From positions 1-64,000 of the forward strand of contig CAJTWA010000019.1 in NCBI GenBank assembly GCA_910580195.1: a DNA stretch of 64,000 nucleotides, read 5' to 3'. Position 1 is the stretch's first letter. Each line of letters opens with the position of its first letter. The notes beneath the pieces are model-generated. The model saw only the letters and a list, made by a program, of their open reading frames with translations. It was not told the origin of the DNA and ran no database searches. Origin of the DNA: an uncultured Lachnospiraceae bacterium. GTDB lineage: Bacteria; Bacillota; Clostridia; Lachnospirales; Lachnospiraceae. Positions 45,532 to 55,246 of the stretch are shown piece by piece. The position numbers and the translations under genes were made by a program.

Positions 45532-46464
45532 TTATTTCAGCAAAAATTCATTCCCGCTTTCCGCAATCACCAGCACCGTCCCCGCGCCGCAGGCCACCGG
45601 CACATTCTTGGGGAATTCCTGCCCATCCTTATCGAACACCCCATTGGAGGAATAATCTGTGACAAAATAGCTGCCTGTCCCTTTGTCATAGGAAATCCCG
45701 CAATGTTTCCGGCTGATTTCCTTGCCCTTAATTACCACGTGGCAGCAGGTTTCATCCCTGCCGATTACCACTTCGCCGTCAATGGGGATAACCGTCCCTT
45801 CGTAAGTCCCTTTGCAGCACTCGATACTGCCGCCCTTTGGGGAATCGCTAAAATCTGGTTTCCATTCTTCTGCCGGCATGGTAAAATCCGTATAATTGCC
45901 GAAACCGAAAGATGGGATGCTATTTGAAGCATTAGGCTGCTGACCCGTTACAATAGCGTCCTGTACACTTGCCTGCTGCTCTGGCACAATGCTATTCTGG
46001 AGCCCTGCCTGCTGTTCTGACTGGAATCCCTCCTGCTGCTCTGCCTGGCTGAAATTCTGCTTCATCTGCGGCTTGGGATTTGCTTGGTTATACTGGTGCG
46101 CCAGCGCGTTCATATTTTTAATCAAAATATTGATTGCCACAAAATGCCCTATCCCGAACAGCAGGGAACCCAAGATATTCCAGAGCAGCACGGTTGTGCC
46201 GTTTTCCTGAAAATCCATCCCATAGCGGGGCGCGTTTTCGGAAAGCCTGTTCCCCAAGCTATACTCCCAGTAAAGCGCATAAATCCCGCATGTGACAATT
46301 GCCAACAGGATAAATCCCAAAAGCCCCGGCGTTTTCTTCCCATCCCCTTCGCAGAGGGTATTGGAATCCTGCGCCATGGTATAGATATAATACAGTCCGT
46401 AAAACCCGCATGTGCAGATTGACAGCAGGATATACTTGCCTAAACTGCGGTCTTCTTTTAACAT
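45532..46464 (-). CDS. DUF4234 membrane protein with C-terminal FHA domain
   Basis: This 310-residue protein has four membrane segments in a DUF4234 pattern (LLSICTCGFYGLYYIYTMAQD), a Gln-rich linker (NSIVPEQQASVQDAIV-type repeats) and a C-terminal FHA domain (VVIGRDETCCHVVIKGKEISRKHCG, YSSNGVF) with the phosphothreonine-binding residues intact. ATG 46464 follows GGAGGAGG. It could recruit a phosphorylated partner to the membrane. Its FHA closely resembles that of the 48922-50166 protein. Confidence 0.84.
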   Translation of the reverse strand: MLKEDRSLGKYILLSICTCGFYGLYYIYTMAQDSNTLCEGDGKKTPGLLGFILLAIVTCGIYALYWEYSLGNRLSENAPRYGMDFQENGTTVLLWNILGSLLFGIGHFVAINILIKNMNALAHQYNQANPKPQMKQNFSQAEQQEGFQSEQQAGLQNSIVPEQQASVQDAIVTGQQPNASNSIPSFGFGNYTDFTMPAEEWKPDFSDSPKGGSIECCKGTYEGTVIPIDGEVVIGRDETCCHVVIKGKEISRKHCGISYDKGTGSYFVTDYSSNGVFDKDGQEFPKNVPVACGAGTVLVIAESGNEFLLK

Positions 46465-46587
46465 TTTCCTCCTCCATCCGTACCATAGTTGGCATACCCG
46501 TGAGCCCAATGGTTTGCTACCGGATTCCAGCATTTTTCATAGAAACAGCAAACCATCTGGCAAATAAGTATGCCCCGTTCTTTTCTG

Positions 46588-48900
46588 CTACCTTCCATCC
46601 TTCGCCACACCCCGCAGCATGGCCGCAGTAATAACAAAGCACACCGCCACCATCACCGCCAGTATTGCCCAGTTTGACACCAGGTGCTTCTTGGCAAATT
46701 CAAAGATTTCTTGGAACTCATGCTCAATCCCCGGCAGCTCCTCCTGCATTTTCATGGTAAGGCTGTTTAAGTCGGCAATGCTCCCAAGGCTTTCCACCGA
46801 CCACTTGCTGATGGTTGCATAGGCAATCTTGCTGCCGGCCCCCTTAAGCTCAAAGAGGATGCCGGAAAACAGGAGCTGGATAATCAGCACAAAGGGCGCG
46901 CAGGCCATGGCTTTATCCCCGCTTTTCACAAATGCGGATATGATAAACCCAAGGGCCATGGAGGCCGTGATGGTAAGCCAAACCGTCACAAACATTTCCG
47001 GGAAACTGTTTTTCAGGAGGATTCCCTTCTCCGGCATCCCTACTGCTACGCCAAATACTGCTACGATAATGGCTGCCTGAAGGATGCCTACTGCCATCTG
47101 TACGACAAATTTTGACAAGGTATAAGACCACAGCTTCATGTTCCCCATGTATTCCCGCTTTAAGATTGCCCGCTCCTTGCAGATTTCCTGTATGGAATTA
47201 AACAGGCCAATCCAGATGCCAGCGCAGCTTAAGGCGAAGAGAATGGATTTCGTGCTTTCGTAAATCTCAAATACCCGGTCGTCCGCCACAATCCCCAAAA
47301 GCAGCGCAATCAGGACTGGCTGCAGGAATAAGAGCGCAAGCCTTGGCAAGTCGTTTTTCATAATCTCTGCATAGCGCATGGTTAAAATGAAAAACTGGCG
47401 GATGCCGGAAAACTTTTTCTTCTTGGGGGCTTCTTTCCCTTCCCCAAAGCCGATAGGCTCTAACGGCACGCAGCCTGCATACTGGGCGGCCCATTCCTGC
47501 GGCTGGGCGGCCATTTCGTTGTAAATGTCCACAAGGTTGTCCGTATCGAAAAACATCTGCGCTTCTTGGCAGGTGCCGCAGAAGCAGACCCTTCCCCCTT
47601 GCCCCATAAATATGACTTTATCGCACAAATCAAGGCTTTGGGTGGTATGGGTTACCATAATAATGGTTTTGCCTTGGGACTTTGCCAGACGGCTTAAGGT
47701 GCCCATCAGCTTCTTTTCCGTCCCCGGGTCTAAGCCGGAAGTGGGCTCGTCCAAGAAAAACAGGCTGGGGTCTGCCAAAAGCTCCACGGCAATGCTGGCG
47801 CGCTTTTTCTGCCCGCCGGACAGCTTGCGGATATAGGTATTCTGGTGTTCGGAAAGCTCCACCATTTCCAAGACATCATGGATCCTCTTTTCTATCTCTT
47901 CTTTTGAGGTATCCTTGGGCATTTTCAGCTTGGCCGTGTACAGCAACATCCGGTTTAAGGTGAGGTTTTCATAGATGATGTCCTGCTGGGGCACATACCC
48001 AATCAGGCTTTTCAAGACGGAAAAATTTTCATCCAAATTCAGCCCGGAAAAGAGGACTGTCCCCTGCCGTTTTTTGTCAAATCCGCTGATTGCGTTCATC
48101 AGCGTGGATTTCCCCGCGCCAGAACCGCCGATAATCGCTACAAATTCATTGCTGTCGATATCCACGTTTACGTCATGGAGAATCTGTTTGCCTTTCCCTA
48201 CCACTTTGTTCATGTTCCGCACCCTAAGGCTTACGCCCTGCTGGGAGCTTTTATAGAATATCCCTGTACTGGTAAAAATTAAAATGCTGTTTAAGATGCG
48301 GATGACATCCTTGTCGTTAAGCCTGTATGCGCCGTTTAATATGCTGTCGTTGATCAGCACCCCATTGGTGCTCTGGCAGTCGGAAATATAATATCCGTCC
48401 CCTTTCTGCTCAATCACGGCATGTTTTCTGGAAATGCCTAAATGCTGCAGGACAATGTCGTTTTCATTTCCACGGCCAATGGCAACCCGCGGGGCTGGCA
48501 GGGCATATTTCTGCCATTTCCCCTCCTGCATGGCTTCTGTGTACAGCAGCAGGACGGAATTCCCTTCTGTCCCGTTTGGCGGCTGCACCCGCAGCATGTC
48601 CCCGTCTTTCAGCATTACGTAGCCGCTGTTTTTCTGCAGGAAATGCTTGCCGGCTGCATTTTCCAAAAAAGTCCCGTTGGTGCTGCCGATGTCGGCAAAC
48701 AAAAGCCCCTGCGGAGCCAGCTTGAACTTGCCGTGGAGCCGGGATACTGCTGGGGATGCAATCACAATGTCGTTGCGCCCTGCATCCCTGCCCCAGTAAA
48801 TCCGTTCTTTGCGCAAGGCGTCTAGGGATAGCTCCTGTACCCTGCCTTCGCCGTCCATAATGGTAAGCCTCCTGCTTACCTGCCCTATCTTCTGTTCCAT
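46588..48900 (-). CDS. FHA-FHA-ABC exporter (ABCG-type half transporter)
   Basis: This 770-residue protein has two FHA domains (GRDAGRNDIVI...SRLHGK; GRGNENDIVL...SRKHAV, each with STNG), a full ABC ATPase (Walker A GGSGAGKSTL, Q-loop PQQD, signature LSGGQKKR, Walker B LFFLDEPTSGLDPG) and an ABC2-type membrane half with six segments. It resembles the mycobacterial FHA-ABC exporter Rv1747 in plan. Phosphothreonine binding by FHA is likely to couple kinase signals to export. The substrate is unknown. ATG 48900 follows AAGGA. Confidence 0.9.
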   Translation of the reverse strand: MEQKIGQVSRRLTIMDGEGRVQELSLDALRKERIYWGRDAGRNDIVIASPAVSRLHGKFKLAPQGLLFADIGSTNGTFLENAAGKHFLQKNSGYVMLKDGDMLRVQPPNGTEGNSVLLLYTEAMQEGKWQKYALPAPRVAIGRGNENDIVLQHLGISRKHAVIEQKGDGYYISDCQSTNGVLINDSILNGAYRLNDKDVIRILNSILIFTSTGIFYKSSQQGVSLRVRNMNKVVGKGKQILHDVNVDIDSNEFVAIIGGSGAGKSTLMNAISGFDKKRQGTVLFSGLNLDENFSVLKSLIGYVPQQDIIYENLTLNRMLLYTAKLKMPKDTSKEEIEKRIHDVLEMVELSEHQNTYIRKLSGGQKKRASIAVELLADPSLFFLDEPTSGLDPGTEKKLMGTLSRLAKSQGKTIIMVTHTTQSLDLCDKVIFMGQGGRVCFCGTCQEAQMFFDTDNLVDIYNEMAAQPQEWAAQYAGCVPLEPIGFGEGKEAPKKKKFSGIRQFFILTMRYAEIMKNDLPRLALLFLQPVLIALLLGIVADDRVFEIYESTKSILFALSCAGIWIGLFNSIQEICKERAILKREYMGNMKLWSYTLSKFVVQMAVGILQAAIIVAVFGVAVGMPEKGILLKNSFPEMFVTVWLTITASMALGFIISAFVKSGDKAMACAPFVLIIQLLFSGILFELKGAGSKIAYATISKWSVESLGSIADLNSLTMKMQEELPGIEHEFQEIFEFAKKHLVSNWAILAVMVAVCFVITAAMLRGVAKDGR

Positions 48901-48921
48901 TCCATTCCTTCCCCCGTCTGT

Positions 48922-50166
48922 CTATTTGAGCAGGAATTCATTCCCGCTTTTTGCAATGATAAGAATTGTACCAGGGCTGCAGGTAACTGGGGCATTTTTC
49001 GGGAAAGAGTTCCCATCTTGGCCGAAGACGCCGTTGGAGGAGCAGTCTGTTACGGTATAAGTGCCGTTGCCCGGGTTGTAGCGGACGGTGCAGTGTTTCC
49101 TACTGATGTCCGGCCTCTTGATTACCACTTGGCAGTTTGTTTCGTCCCGGCCAATCACCAATTCCCCTTCTACTGGGATGGTTGCCCCTTGGTATTCCCC
49201 TTTGCGCCCTACCAGAAATCCACCCTGTGCCCCGGTATCCGCTGGTTTCCACGCTTGGGCTGCATCCGGCATCCACTCATTGACAGGCATGGTATATTCC
49301 TCCGGCCCGCCGGGCTGCATGGCGCCTCCTGCCGGGTTCTGGGAATATCCGCCTGCCTGCATGGTATTATCCTGGCCCTGATATCCCATCCCGGGCTGCC
49401 CATAGCCGCCTGCCCCTTGTCCTTGGTATCCCATCCCGGGCTGCCCATACCCCCCAGTCCCTTGGCCTTGGTATCCGCCTGCCTGCTGGCCGCCGGCTGC
49501 ATAACCTGCCCCCTGCCCATTGTATGCTTCTGCAAGGGTATTGACGTCCTTGATAAAATACGCCCGGTTCACCATATCCATAAACCCAAGGACGAACCCT
49601 AAGAAGGACACCACTACGGTAAGCAGCGGATGGGCCATGAAATAGAGGGCATCCGTCTGTACTTTATAGATAAAAAAGCCCATAATCCACACCGGGGCTG
49701 ACCCCAGCAGCGCAAGAACCATATGGGAAGTCCCAGTCCCTTTTACCTGCCTCTGGTAAAACCCTTCCGCTTCTTTCAGCCGTTTCCCCTGCTGGTTCGA
49801 CCAGAAAATATAATAAATATTCAGGGTAATGCCTGACAGCAGCATAACAAAAATATAGTTCATCGTGCTGCCCAAGCTGTATTTTTGGCAAATCACATTC
49901 ATATCCCGGCAGACGCCCCAAAACAGCACAAGGATGTAGATGCAATAAGCCATAACAAAAATCCATGCCGCTGCCAGAAAAACCATAAGGTCCGCCACCA
50001 GATCCTCCAAGCCGCCCCTAAGGCCTAAGGCAGCCGACAGTATGCTGCCGCTCCCAGACGTTAAGCGTTTCCCAATTACAACCACCAAGATCACTGGCAG
50101 GAAATTCATGATAGCTGTCAGCACCACATAGAGCCCAACGCTCCGGTTTGTCTTTAAGTTCCCCAT
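48922..50166 (-). CDS. DUF4234-like membrane protein with FHA domain
   Basis: This 414-residue protein has about six membrane segments, a Gly/Gln-rich linker with three QPGMGYQGQGAGGYG-type units, and an FHA domain (VIGRDETNCQVVIKRPDISRKHC, CSSNGVFG) at the C-terminus. It starts 2 nt after the next gene upstream, a tight operon spacing. It is a paralogue of the 45532-46464 protein. Confidence 0.84.
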   Translation of the reverse strand: MGNLKTNRSVGLYVVLTAIMNFLPVILVVVIGKRLTSGSGSILSAALGLRGGLEDLVADLMVFLAAAWIFVMAYCIYILVLFWGVCRDMNVICQKYSLGSTMNYIFVMLLSGITLNIYYIFWSNQQGKRLKEAEGFYQRQVKGTGTSHMVLALLGSAPVWIMGFFIYKVQTDALYFMAHPLLTVVVSFLGFVLGFMDMVNRAYFIKDVNTLAEAYNGQGAGYAAGGQQAGGYQGQGTGGYGQPGMGYQGQGAGGYGQPGMGYQGQDNTMQAGGYSQNPAGGAMQPGGPEEYTMPVNEWMPDAAQAWKPADTGAQGGFLVGRKGEYQGATIPVEGELVIGRDETNCQVVIKRPDISRKHCTVRYNPGNGTYTVTDCSSNGVFGQDGNSFPKNAPVTCSPGTILIIAKSGNEFLLK

Positions 50167-50168
50167 CC

Positions 50169-50870
50169 TTACTCCTCATCTTTCTTGAAATCTTCCCAGC
50201 TGAAATCCTCCCCACAGCAGGGGAAAAACATCAGGCGGGTATTCCCAATTGTCAGTATGTCATGCTGCTTTAACCGCATTGGGTTGAGCACAACTTCGTC
50301 ATTTAAGTAAAATAATTCCCTCGATTCGCCGGCCTGTGCAATAAATTCCCTGCGTTTTGGCTCATAGAGGATAATGGCGTGCTTTTCCCGGGAAATGCTG
50401 TTATCCCCCCGCAGCACAATATCCATATGGGACGCCCGGCCTATGAAGTTCCTGCCGCTTTTCACCGTAAAGCTGCTGCCGAAATCCGCCCCTTCAATGC
50501 ACACCAGCCATCCTGCTACCGGGTCTGCATGGTTTTTATACTGGTAAAGGCTTACGGTTTTTTCCTCATCCTGCTGCATGGGGGCAGGGGCGGTAATTGC
50601 CCGGCTCACTGCGTCCTGCAAGGAAATGGTCCCTGCCTGCGGCTCCGCCATCTGGGGCTGCATGGGGAACCCCCCGGGAGCCGCCTGTGGCTCCTGCCCA
50701 TACATTGGCACCGTTACGTTCTCCGTCATGGCCGGGCCGTAACCATTGCCCGTATCCCCATAAGACATGGTTGCTTGCTGCTGCCCGCCCCCTACTGCCG
50801 CGCAATGGGGGCATGAGGGGAATTTGTCCCCATCGAAAAAATGCCCGTTTTCACATCTTTTTAAATTCAT
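50169..50870 (-). CDS. Zinc-ribbon and FHA domain cytoplasmic protein
   Basis: This 233-residue protein begins CENGHFFDGDKFPSCPHC, a zinc-binding motif shared with the 55228-55824 protein. A Gln/Ala linker follows, then an FHA domain (NFIGRASHMDIVLRGDNSISREKHA). The region where other FHA domains have SSNG reads ESRELFYLN, so binding may be altered. It overlaps the PP2C gene by 20 nt. There is no membrane segment. Confidence 0.8.
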   Translation of the reverse strand: MNLKRCENGHFFDGDKFPSCPHCAAVGGGQQQATMSYGDTGNGYGPAMTENVTVPMYGQEPQAAPGGFPMQPQMAEPQAGTISLQDAVSRAITAPAPMQQDEEKTVSLYQYKNHADPVAGWLVCIEGADFGSSFTVKSGRNFIGRASHMDIVLRGDNSISREKHAIILYEPKRREFIAQAGESRELFYLNDEVVLNPMRLKQHDILTIGNTRLMFFPCCGEDFSWEDFKKDEE

Positions 50871-51768
50871 CCTGTTTTCCTCCCATGTTCCTGTCCTTGT
50901 CCTGCCCTTCTTCCCTGCCAGAAAGGCTGTAGCGCATCAATACCACGGAGGTATTGTCCTGCCCGGACTGTTTCATCCCCAAGGCTGCCGACGTCAATGC
51001 ATCCGCCGCCTCCTGCATATCCCTGCCAAACTCTTTGACAAGGCTAAAAATCTCTTTTTCTGCAAGGCTCCGGTAGAGCCCGTCGCTGCTTAACAGGATG
51101 ATGTCGCCGTCCTCCAGCAAAAAGGGCTGGCGGTTTAAGTCCATCAGCGGCACATTCCCCATGCCAAGATAGCTGATTAAGGCTTCTGCCCGGTATTCTT
51201 CCGCAGCATATTCCTCCGGCGTCAGTTCCCCGTTTTCTAGCTGCTGGTTTAACGTCAGCCTGTAATTATGCTCCCTGCACACCGACAAGATTTCCTCGCC
51301 CCGGATAATATAAATTTTGCTGTCCCCTACCGACAGCCAATACAGTTCATTCCCCCGGATAATTGCCGCCACAATCGTAGTGCCCGCCCGGATCCGTTCG
51401 CCTTTTTCATTTTTCTGCTGGAATACCTTTTCATCTGCCCGCAGCGCCTCTTCTTCCAAAAACTCTGGGATATCCACCGTCCCCTTCCGGCCGAACCATG
51501 CGTCCGCCAAGCTTTCTGCTGCCGCCTTGCTCGCAAGCTCCCCGCCGGAAAGCCCTCCCATGCCGTCGCAGACCAAGGCAATGGCCTCCCTGCCGGAGCC
51601 ATATCCAAAAATGGTGTCCTCTTGGTTTTTCCTAGTCCCGATAATGCTGGAGGTGCCGATTTCTATTTTCATTTCCGGCTCTGCCCTGCCCCAGGGCATA
51701 AGCTCCTGCCCTGCCCTATCCCGTGGCTTCAGCCGGAGGGTTACAATGTCTTTTTCCATTTCAGCCAT
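50851..51768 (-). CDS. PP2C-type protein phosphatase
   Basis: This 305-residue metal-dependent Ser/Thr phosphatase shows GTRKNQEDTIFG, VCDGMGGLSGGE, TTIVAAI, WLSVGDSKIY and LLSSDGLYRSL, then SGQDNTSVVLMR. These hold the metal-binding Asp. It should remove phosphate set by the adjacent kinase. ATG 51768 follows GAGGTGGG and overlaps the kinase gene's end by 8 nt. Confidence 0.9.
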   Translation of the reverse strand: MAEMEKDIVTLRLKPRDRAGQELMPWGRAEPEMKIEIGTSSIIGTRKNQEDTIFGYGSGREAIALVCDGMGGLSGGELASKAAAESLADAWFGRKGTVDIPEFLEEEALRADEKVFQQKNEKGERIRAGTTIVAAIIRGNELYWLSVGDSKIYIIRGEEILSVCREHNYRLTLNQQLENGELTPEEYAAEEYRAEALISYLGMGNVPLMDLNRQPFLLEDGDIILLSSDGLYRSLAEKEIFSLVKEFGRDMQEAADALTSAALGMKQSGQDNTSVVLMRYSLSGREEGQDKDRNMGGKQDEFKKM

Positions 51769-53308
51769 TTTCCCACCTCACTTCCAAATCGCAGATATGG
51801 TTCACAAGGGAAAACTGGCCGCCGTTGGGCAGGATATAAGTTTCTCCCTTTTTCAGCCTTTCATTCCCAATAAAAGTACCATTGGAAGAGCAGTCCGTAA
51901 GGTAAAAGCGTTTTTCTGCGCTGTCCCAAAACAGCTTGCAATGCTGCTTGCTGACCTGCTGGTTGTTCGTGGGGACAATGTCTGCCCAGCCGCTGGACCG
52001 GCCAACCATGACTTGCTGGTTGTCTGGAAGGCTCCATACAGGCCCGCCGCCCATCCCTGCCAATTTCAGGTAAGCTTTCACTGTGCCTGCCTGACCTCCC
52101 TGTGCTGGCATCCTGCCGCTGTCTGCAAAGCCTTGGCTGGGCGCTGCCTGTCCTCCCTGTGCCGGCATCCTGCCGCTGTCTGCAAAATTTTGGTACGGCG
52201 CTGCATGTTCGGACACCTTGAAATGCCCTGCAGCCCCATTGCTGCCTTTCAGGCTAATGCAAGGCGCTGTTGGGGCTGTCTGCCCATTCAGGGCCAGCGT
52301 CCCGCCGCTTGTGCCATTCGGGTAAGCCGCTGCCTTGCCCAGCTGCGGGTAAAAGGCATAGGCAAACTCTGCCGCAGAACTTGTCCTGTTTTTGCTATTT
52401 AAGGCCAGCGCACGGTCTACAGCCTCCGAAATCTGGGAACCGGCCTGCGGGCAAACCTCCAGCAGCGGGCGGTACTCTTCCCCGCCAAAACGGTCTGGGG
52501 CAGGCGGCACCATAATGCCCGTTGCCACATAGTAAAAGGTGACTGCCAAGGAATAGACGTCCGTATAGCTCCCTTGGCTGCTGGTGCTGGAATACTGTTC
52601 CGGGGGCGCATACCCATGCTTTAAAATCACAGAAAGGGTCTGGCTCCTTTTCCCAATGATGTGCTTGGCGTTGCCAAAATCAATCAGCTTTACCCGGTTA
52701 TCCGCCGTCACCATAATATTGTCCGGGCTGACGTCCCTGTGGAAAATCCCTGCCCTCCGGTGGACTTGCTCTAATGCCATCCCTGCACGGTAAATCATGG
52801 ACATGGCATTAGGCAGCGGGATCCTCCCGCCGTAGCTTCTCATCAATTGCTTTAACGTCGCCCCTTCAATGTATTCCATGACAAAATAGGCTGTGTTATT
52901 CAGCATGAAGTAATCCATAATCTGCACCACTTCCGGCACGTCCGTCAGCTTTTTCAAGACTTCCGCCTCTTCCATAAACCGCCGTTTCCCATGCTCAAAA
53001 TCCTCTAAATTGGACTTGGAAGTCACTGTAACCTGAACCCCGTCCCCCTGCCTTGCCACGACGCCGACAGGCACAAATTCCTTTACTGCGCAAATGCATT
53101 GGTTTAACACATCAAAGGCCTTATACGTAATCCCAAAGCCCCCGTTCCCTAGAATCCGGCCAATCAGGTAACGGTTCCCAAGGAAGGACATCTCGGGCAG
53201 CCGCATGGGGTTCTGCTTTTCCTCCTGCCTGCGAAACCCGCAGCGGGTGCACCTCCCTGTGCCGATATCCCCCTGAAAACAATTGGGGCATCTATATTCA
53301 CTTTTCAT
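51761..53308 (-). CDS. Zinc-ribbon Ser/Thr kinase with C-terminal FHA domain
   Basis: This 515-residue protein has a zinc ribbon (CPNC...CTRC), a kinase domain (IGRILGNGGFGITYKAF glycine loop, AVKEF lysine, HRDVSPDNIM catalytic loop, IDFGNAKH, APPEQY) and a linker with a near-perfect 21-residue duplication containing SGRMPAQGGQA. It ends in an FHA domain (MVGRSSGWADIV...VSKQHCKLF, CSSNGTFIG). There is no membrane segment. Kinase and FHA in one chain suggest autoregulation or substrate docking. ATG 53308 follows GGTGGAGGG. Confidence 0.92.
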   Translation of the reverse strand: MKSEYRCPNCFQGDIGTGRCTRCGFRRQEEKQNPMRLPEMSFLGNRYLIGRILGNGGFGITYKAFDVLNQCICAVKEFVPVGVVARQGDGVQVTVTSKSNLEDFEHGKRRFMEEAEVLKKLTDVPEVVQIMDYFMLNNTAYFVMEYIEGATLKQLMRSYGGRIPLPNAMSMIYRAGMALEQVHRRAGIFHRDVSPDNIMVTADNRVKLIDFGNAKHIIGKRSQTLSVILKHGYAPPEQYSSTSSQGSYTDVYSLAVTFYYVATGIMVPPAPDRFGGEEYRPLLEVCPQAGSQISEAVDRALALNSKNRTSSAAEFAYAFYPQLGKAAAYPNGTSGGTLALNGQTAPTAPCISLKGSNGAAGHFKVSEHAAPYQNFADSGRMPAQGGQAAPSQGFADSGRMPAQGGQAGTVKAYLKLAGMGGGPVWSLPDNQQVMVGRSSGWADIVPTNNQQVSKQHCKLFWDSAEKRFYLTDCSSNGTFIGNERLKKGETYILPNGGQFSLVNHICDLEVRWENG

Positions 53309-53379
53309 AACCCTCCACCTCGCTACTGCTGCAACGCCCAAGGCATGTACGCTGCCTTTTCTGGCATCTTTGTTTATTC

Positions 53380-53496
53380 TTCATGCCTGCCGCTTCGCCA
53401 TCCTTACTATTGCCGCCCTTCATGCCTGCCGCTTCGCCATCCTTGCTGTTTCCGCCCTTCATGCTTACCACCTCACCGTCATTGCCATGTCCCCGG
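53380..53496. repeat. Three 39-nt tandem units straddling a gene end
   Basis: Units start at 53380, 53419 and 53458, each exactly 39 nt apart. The third, diverged unit contains the stop and last codons of the vWA-FHA gene; the first two are nearly identical and lie in the spacer. They would encode repeats of GMKGGNSKDGEAA in another frame, with no ribosome site. Confidence 0.75.
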
Positions 53497-55246
53497 CCTG
53501 TATCCTGTCCCCGGGCGACAAGGGGCTTGGGGCGGAAATTTTCCTCCCGTTCACCCATGTCCCATTGGTGGTGTGCAAATCTTCAATGGTAAACATGCCG
53601 TTCCTGTCCGTAATGGCAAAATGCTGGCGGGACATCCGGGTATCCTCAATGGAAACATCGCAGTTCCCGGAACGCCCTACAATAATGCTCCCTGCAATAT
53701 CTACCGTAAGCTGCCGCCCTGTGCCCTGCACCCCCTCTAGGCAAAATTGGATCTGCCTTCTTGGGATTTGCTTTTTCTGTACCTGCACATGGTGCTTTTT
53801 TTGTACGTTGGACTGGAGCACCGCCCGTCCCTCAATGGTGACAATCCCCTTTTGCTTCTTAACCCTGTGCCACACAATTGCCCCGGCAGCCAGCAGCACC
53901 AGCAGGATAACGGCTCCTGCAAAGAAGGCCTGATACTGTTTTAAGTAATCGGAAATACCAAGTTTCCTTCCCTTTTTCACTTTAATGCTGCACTGTTTGG
54001 TTAATTTATTTTTTTCCATGGAATCATCTGTAATGCCGCGGAATTTTATTTCGTATTTCCCTTTCAGGAGGTCTTCTTCAAAGGTGAGGACGGCAGTGGC
54101 TTTTTCCTTGTCATAGCGCACCATATACCCGTCCGTAATCCGGGCGTCCTCATGCTTAATCTCATAGGCGTCCACCTTGTTTGCGCCCTTTACCGGCTCG
54201 CTGAAATTTATTTTCAGGGAATGTTTGGAATTCTGTTTTACAGATGCCACAGGCGGGTCTGCGTCCTCTTGGTAATAAGACGCTATAAAATCAGAAGTTT
54301 TTGCTTTCCCATCGGAAAATGTGACAGTCAGGGCTTTTTTCTTGTGATCCACTACGTTGGTTTTTGCCCGCGCCGGCAGGAGAAAAGCCTCCTGAAAGGT
54401 CTGGTGCAGCCCCTGCATTTTAAGGACTGCGTTCCCTGCGTCAAAGACTTCCATGACGCCGCCGGATTCCCGGACAAATGCACCCATGCTGTCTAAATAA
54501 GCATTTTCCATGCCCTGCTTATCCTCTTTTGCTGCCATGGCGTAAAGGGGGATCATTTTTTCCTTTAAGGTGGCAAGGGCTTCTTCCTTGGTGGAAGTGT
54601 TTTCCGAGAAATCCTCCCCATCGGTGATTGCCACTGCAACCTTGCGGACGCTGGCTTCTTCTTTGGTGTCTGCCAGCTTTGCCGTTTTTTCAATGGCTTC
54701 AAACAGGCAGGTGGTCTGGTCTGGGTTCTGCAAACCGTTGACTGCGCCGGAAATGTCGTCCGCCGCTGTCTGGTCCTGAAATACCACTGTCACCGTATTC
54801 CCAAAAGTAATCAGGGAAATCTTGTCCTTAGCCCCCATGCTGCGCCAGAAATCCAGAATACTTTCTTTCATCTGCGCAAAATATTCGGGGCTTACTGAAG
54901 CGGAAACATCCAGCAGCATATAATAATCTGTGCCTGCTTCTGTCTGGGCAAAGGGCACGGCTTGGCCTGCCATCATCTCTTCTTTCCCGTATGTAACGCT
55001 TGCCCCTTCCAAAAGCTCTGGCTGGCCGGGGTAGCAATAGATGTTCAGCTCGGGCATGTTGGCTGTGGCCCCTTCAATCCGGACCTCCCCAATCTGGGTA
55101 TCTATCCCTGCTGCCGCTGCCTGCAGCCCACTGCCCAGCCACAGGCATGATATCAGCAGGAAAAGTTGTCTATAGAGTGCCTTGCCATGCCAAGATATTT
55201 GGCAAATGCCAAACGGCAAGTGATGGATTAGCGGTTTTTTTCCCAT
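53465..55246 (-). CDS. Membrane protein with von Willebrand A domain and FHA domain
   Basis: This 593-residue protein has a signal/anchor segment, an outer vWA domain with the metal site DVSASVS, a T in NPDQTTCLF and AITDGEDFS, a beta-rich region, a membrane segment (AFFAGAVILLVLLAAGAIVW) and a cytoplasmic FHA domain at the end (IIVGRSGNCDVSIEDTRMSRQHFA, LHTTNGTWV). It may transmit an outside protein contact to phosphorylation-dependent partners inside. It overlaps the upstream FHA gene by 19 nt. Confidence 0.88.
   Translation of the reverse strand: MGKKPLIHHLPFGICQISWHGKALYRQLFLLISCLWLGSGLQAAAAGIDTQIGEVRIEGATANMPELNIYCYPGQPELLEGASVTYGKEEMMAGQAVPFAQTEAGTDYYMLLDVSASVSPEYFAQMKESILDFWRSMGAKDKISLITFGNTVTVVFQDQTAADDISGAVNGLQNPDQTTCLFEAIEKTAKLADTKEEASVRKVAVAITDGEDFSENTSTKEEALATLKEKMIPLYAMAAKEDKQGMENAYLDSMGAFVRESGGVMEVFDAGNAVLKMQGLHQTFQEAFLLPARAKTNVVDHKKKALTVTFSDGKAKTSDFIASYYQEDADPPVASVKQNSKHSLKINFSEPVKGANKVDAYEIKHEDARITDGYMVRYDKEKATAVLTFEEDLLKGKYEIKFRGITDDSMEKNKLTKQCSIKVKKGRKLGISDYLKQYQAFFAGAVILLVLLAAGAIVWHRVKKQKGIVTIEGRAVLQSNVQKKHHVQVQKKQIPRRQIQFCLEGVQGTGRQLTVDIAGSIIVGRSGNCDVSIEDTRMSRQHFAITDRNGMFTIEDLHTTNGTWVNGRKISAPSPLSPGDRIQAGDMAMTVRW

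Noticed and set aside
51317..52402. 361-residue open frame on the plus strand
   Set aside because: It lies antisense to the well-supported PP2C and kinase genes, has no ribosome site, and its composition is that of a reverse-strand shadow.
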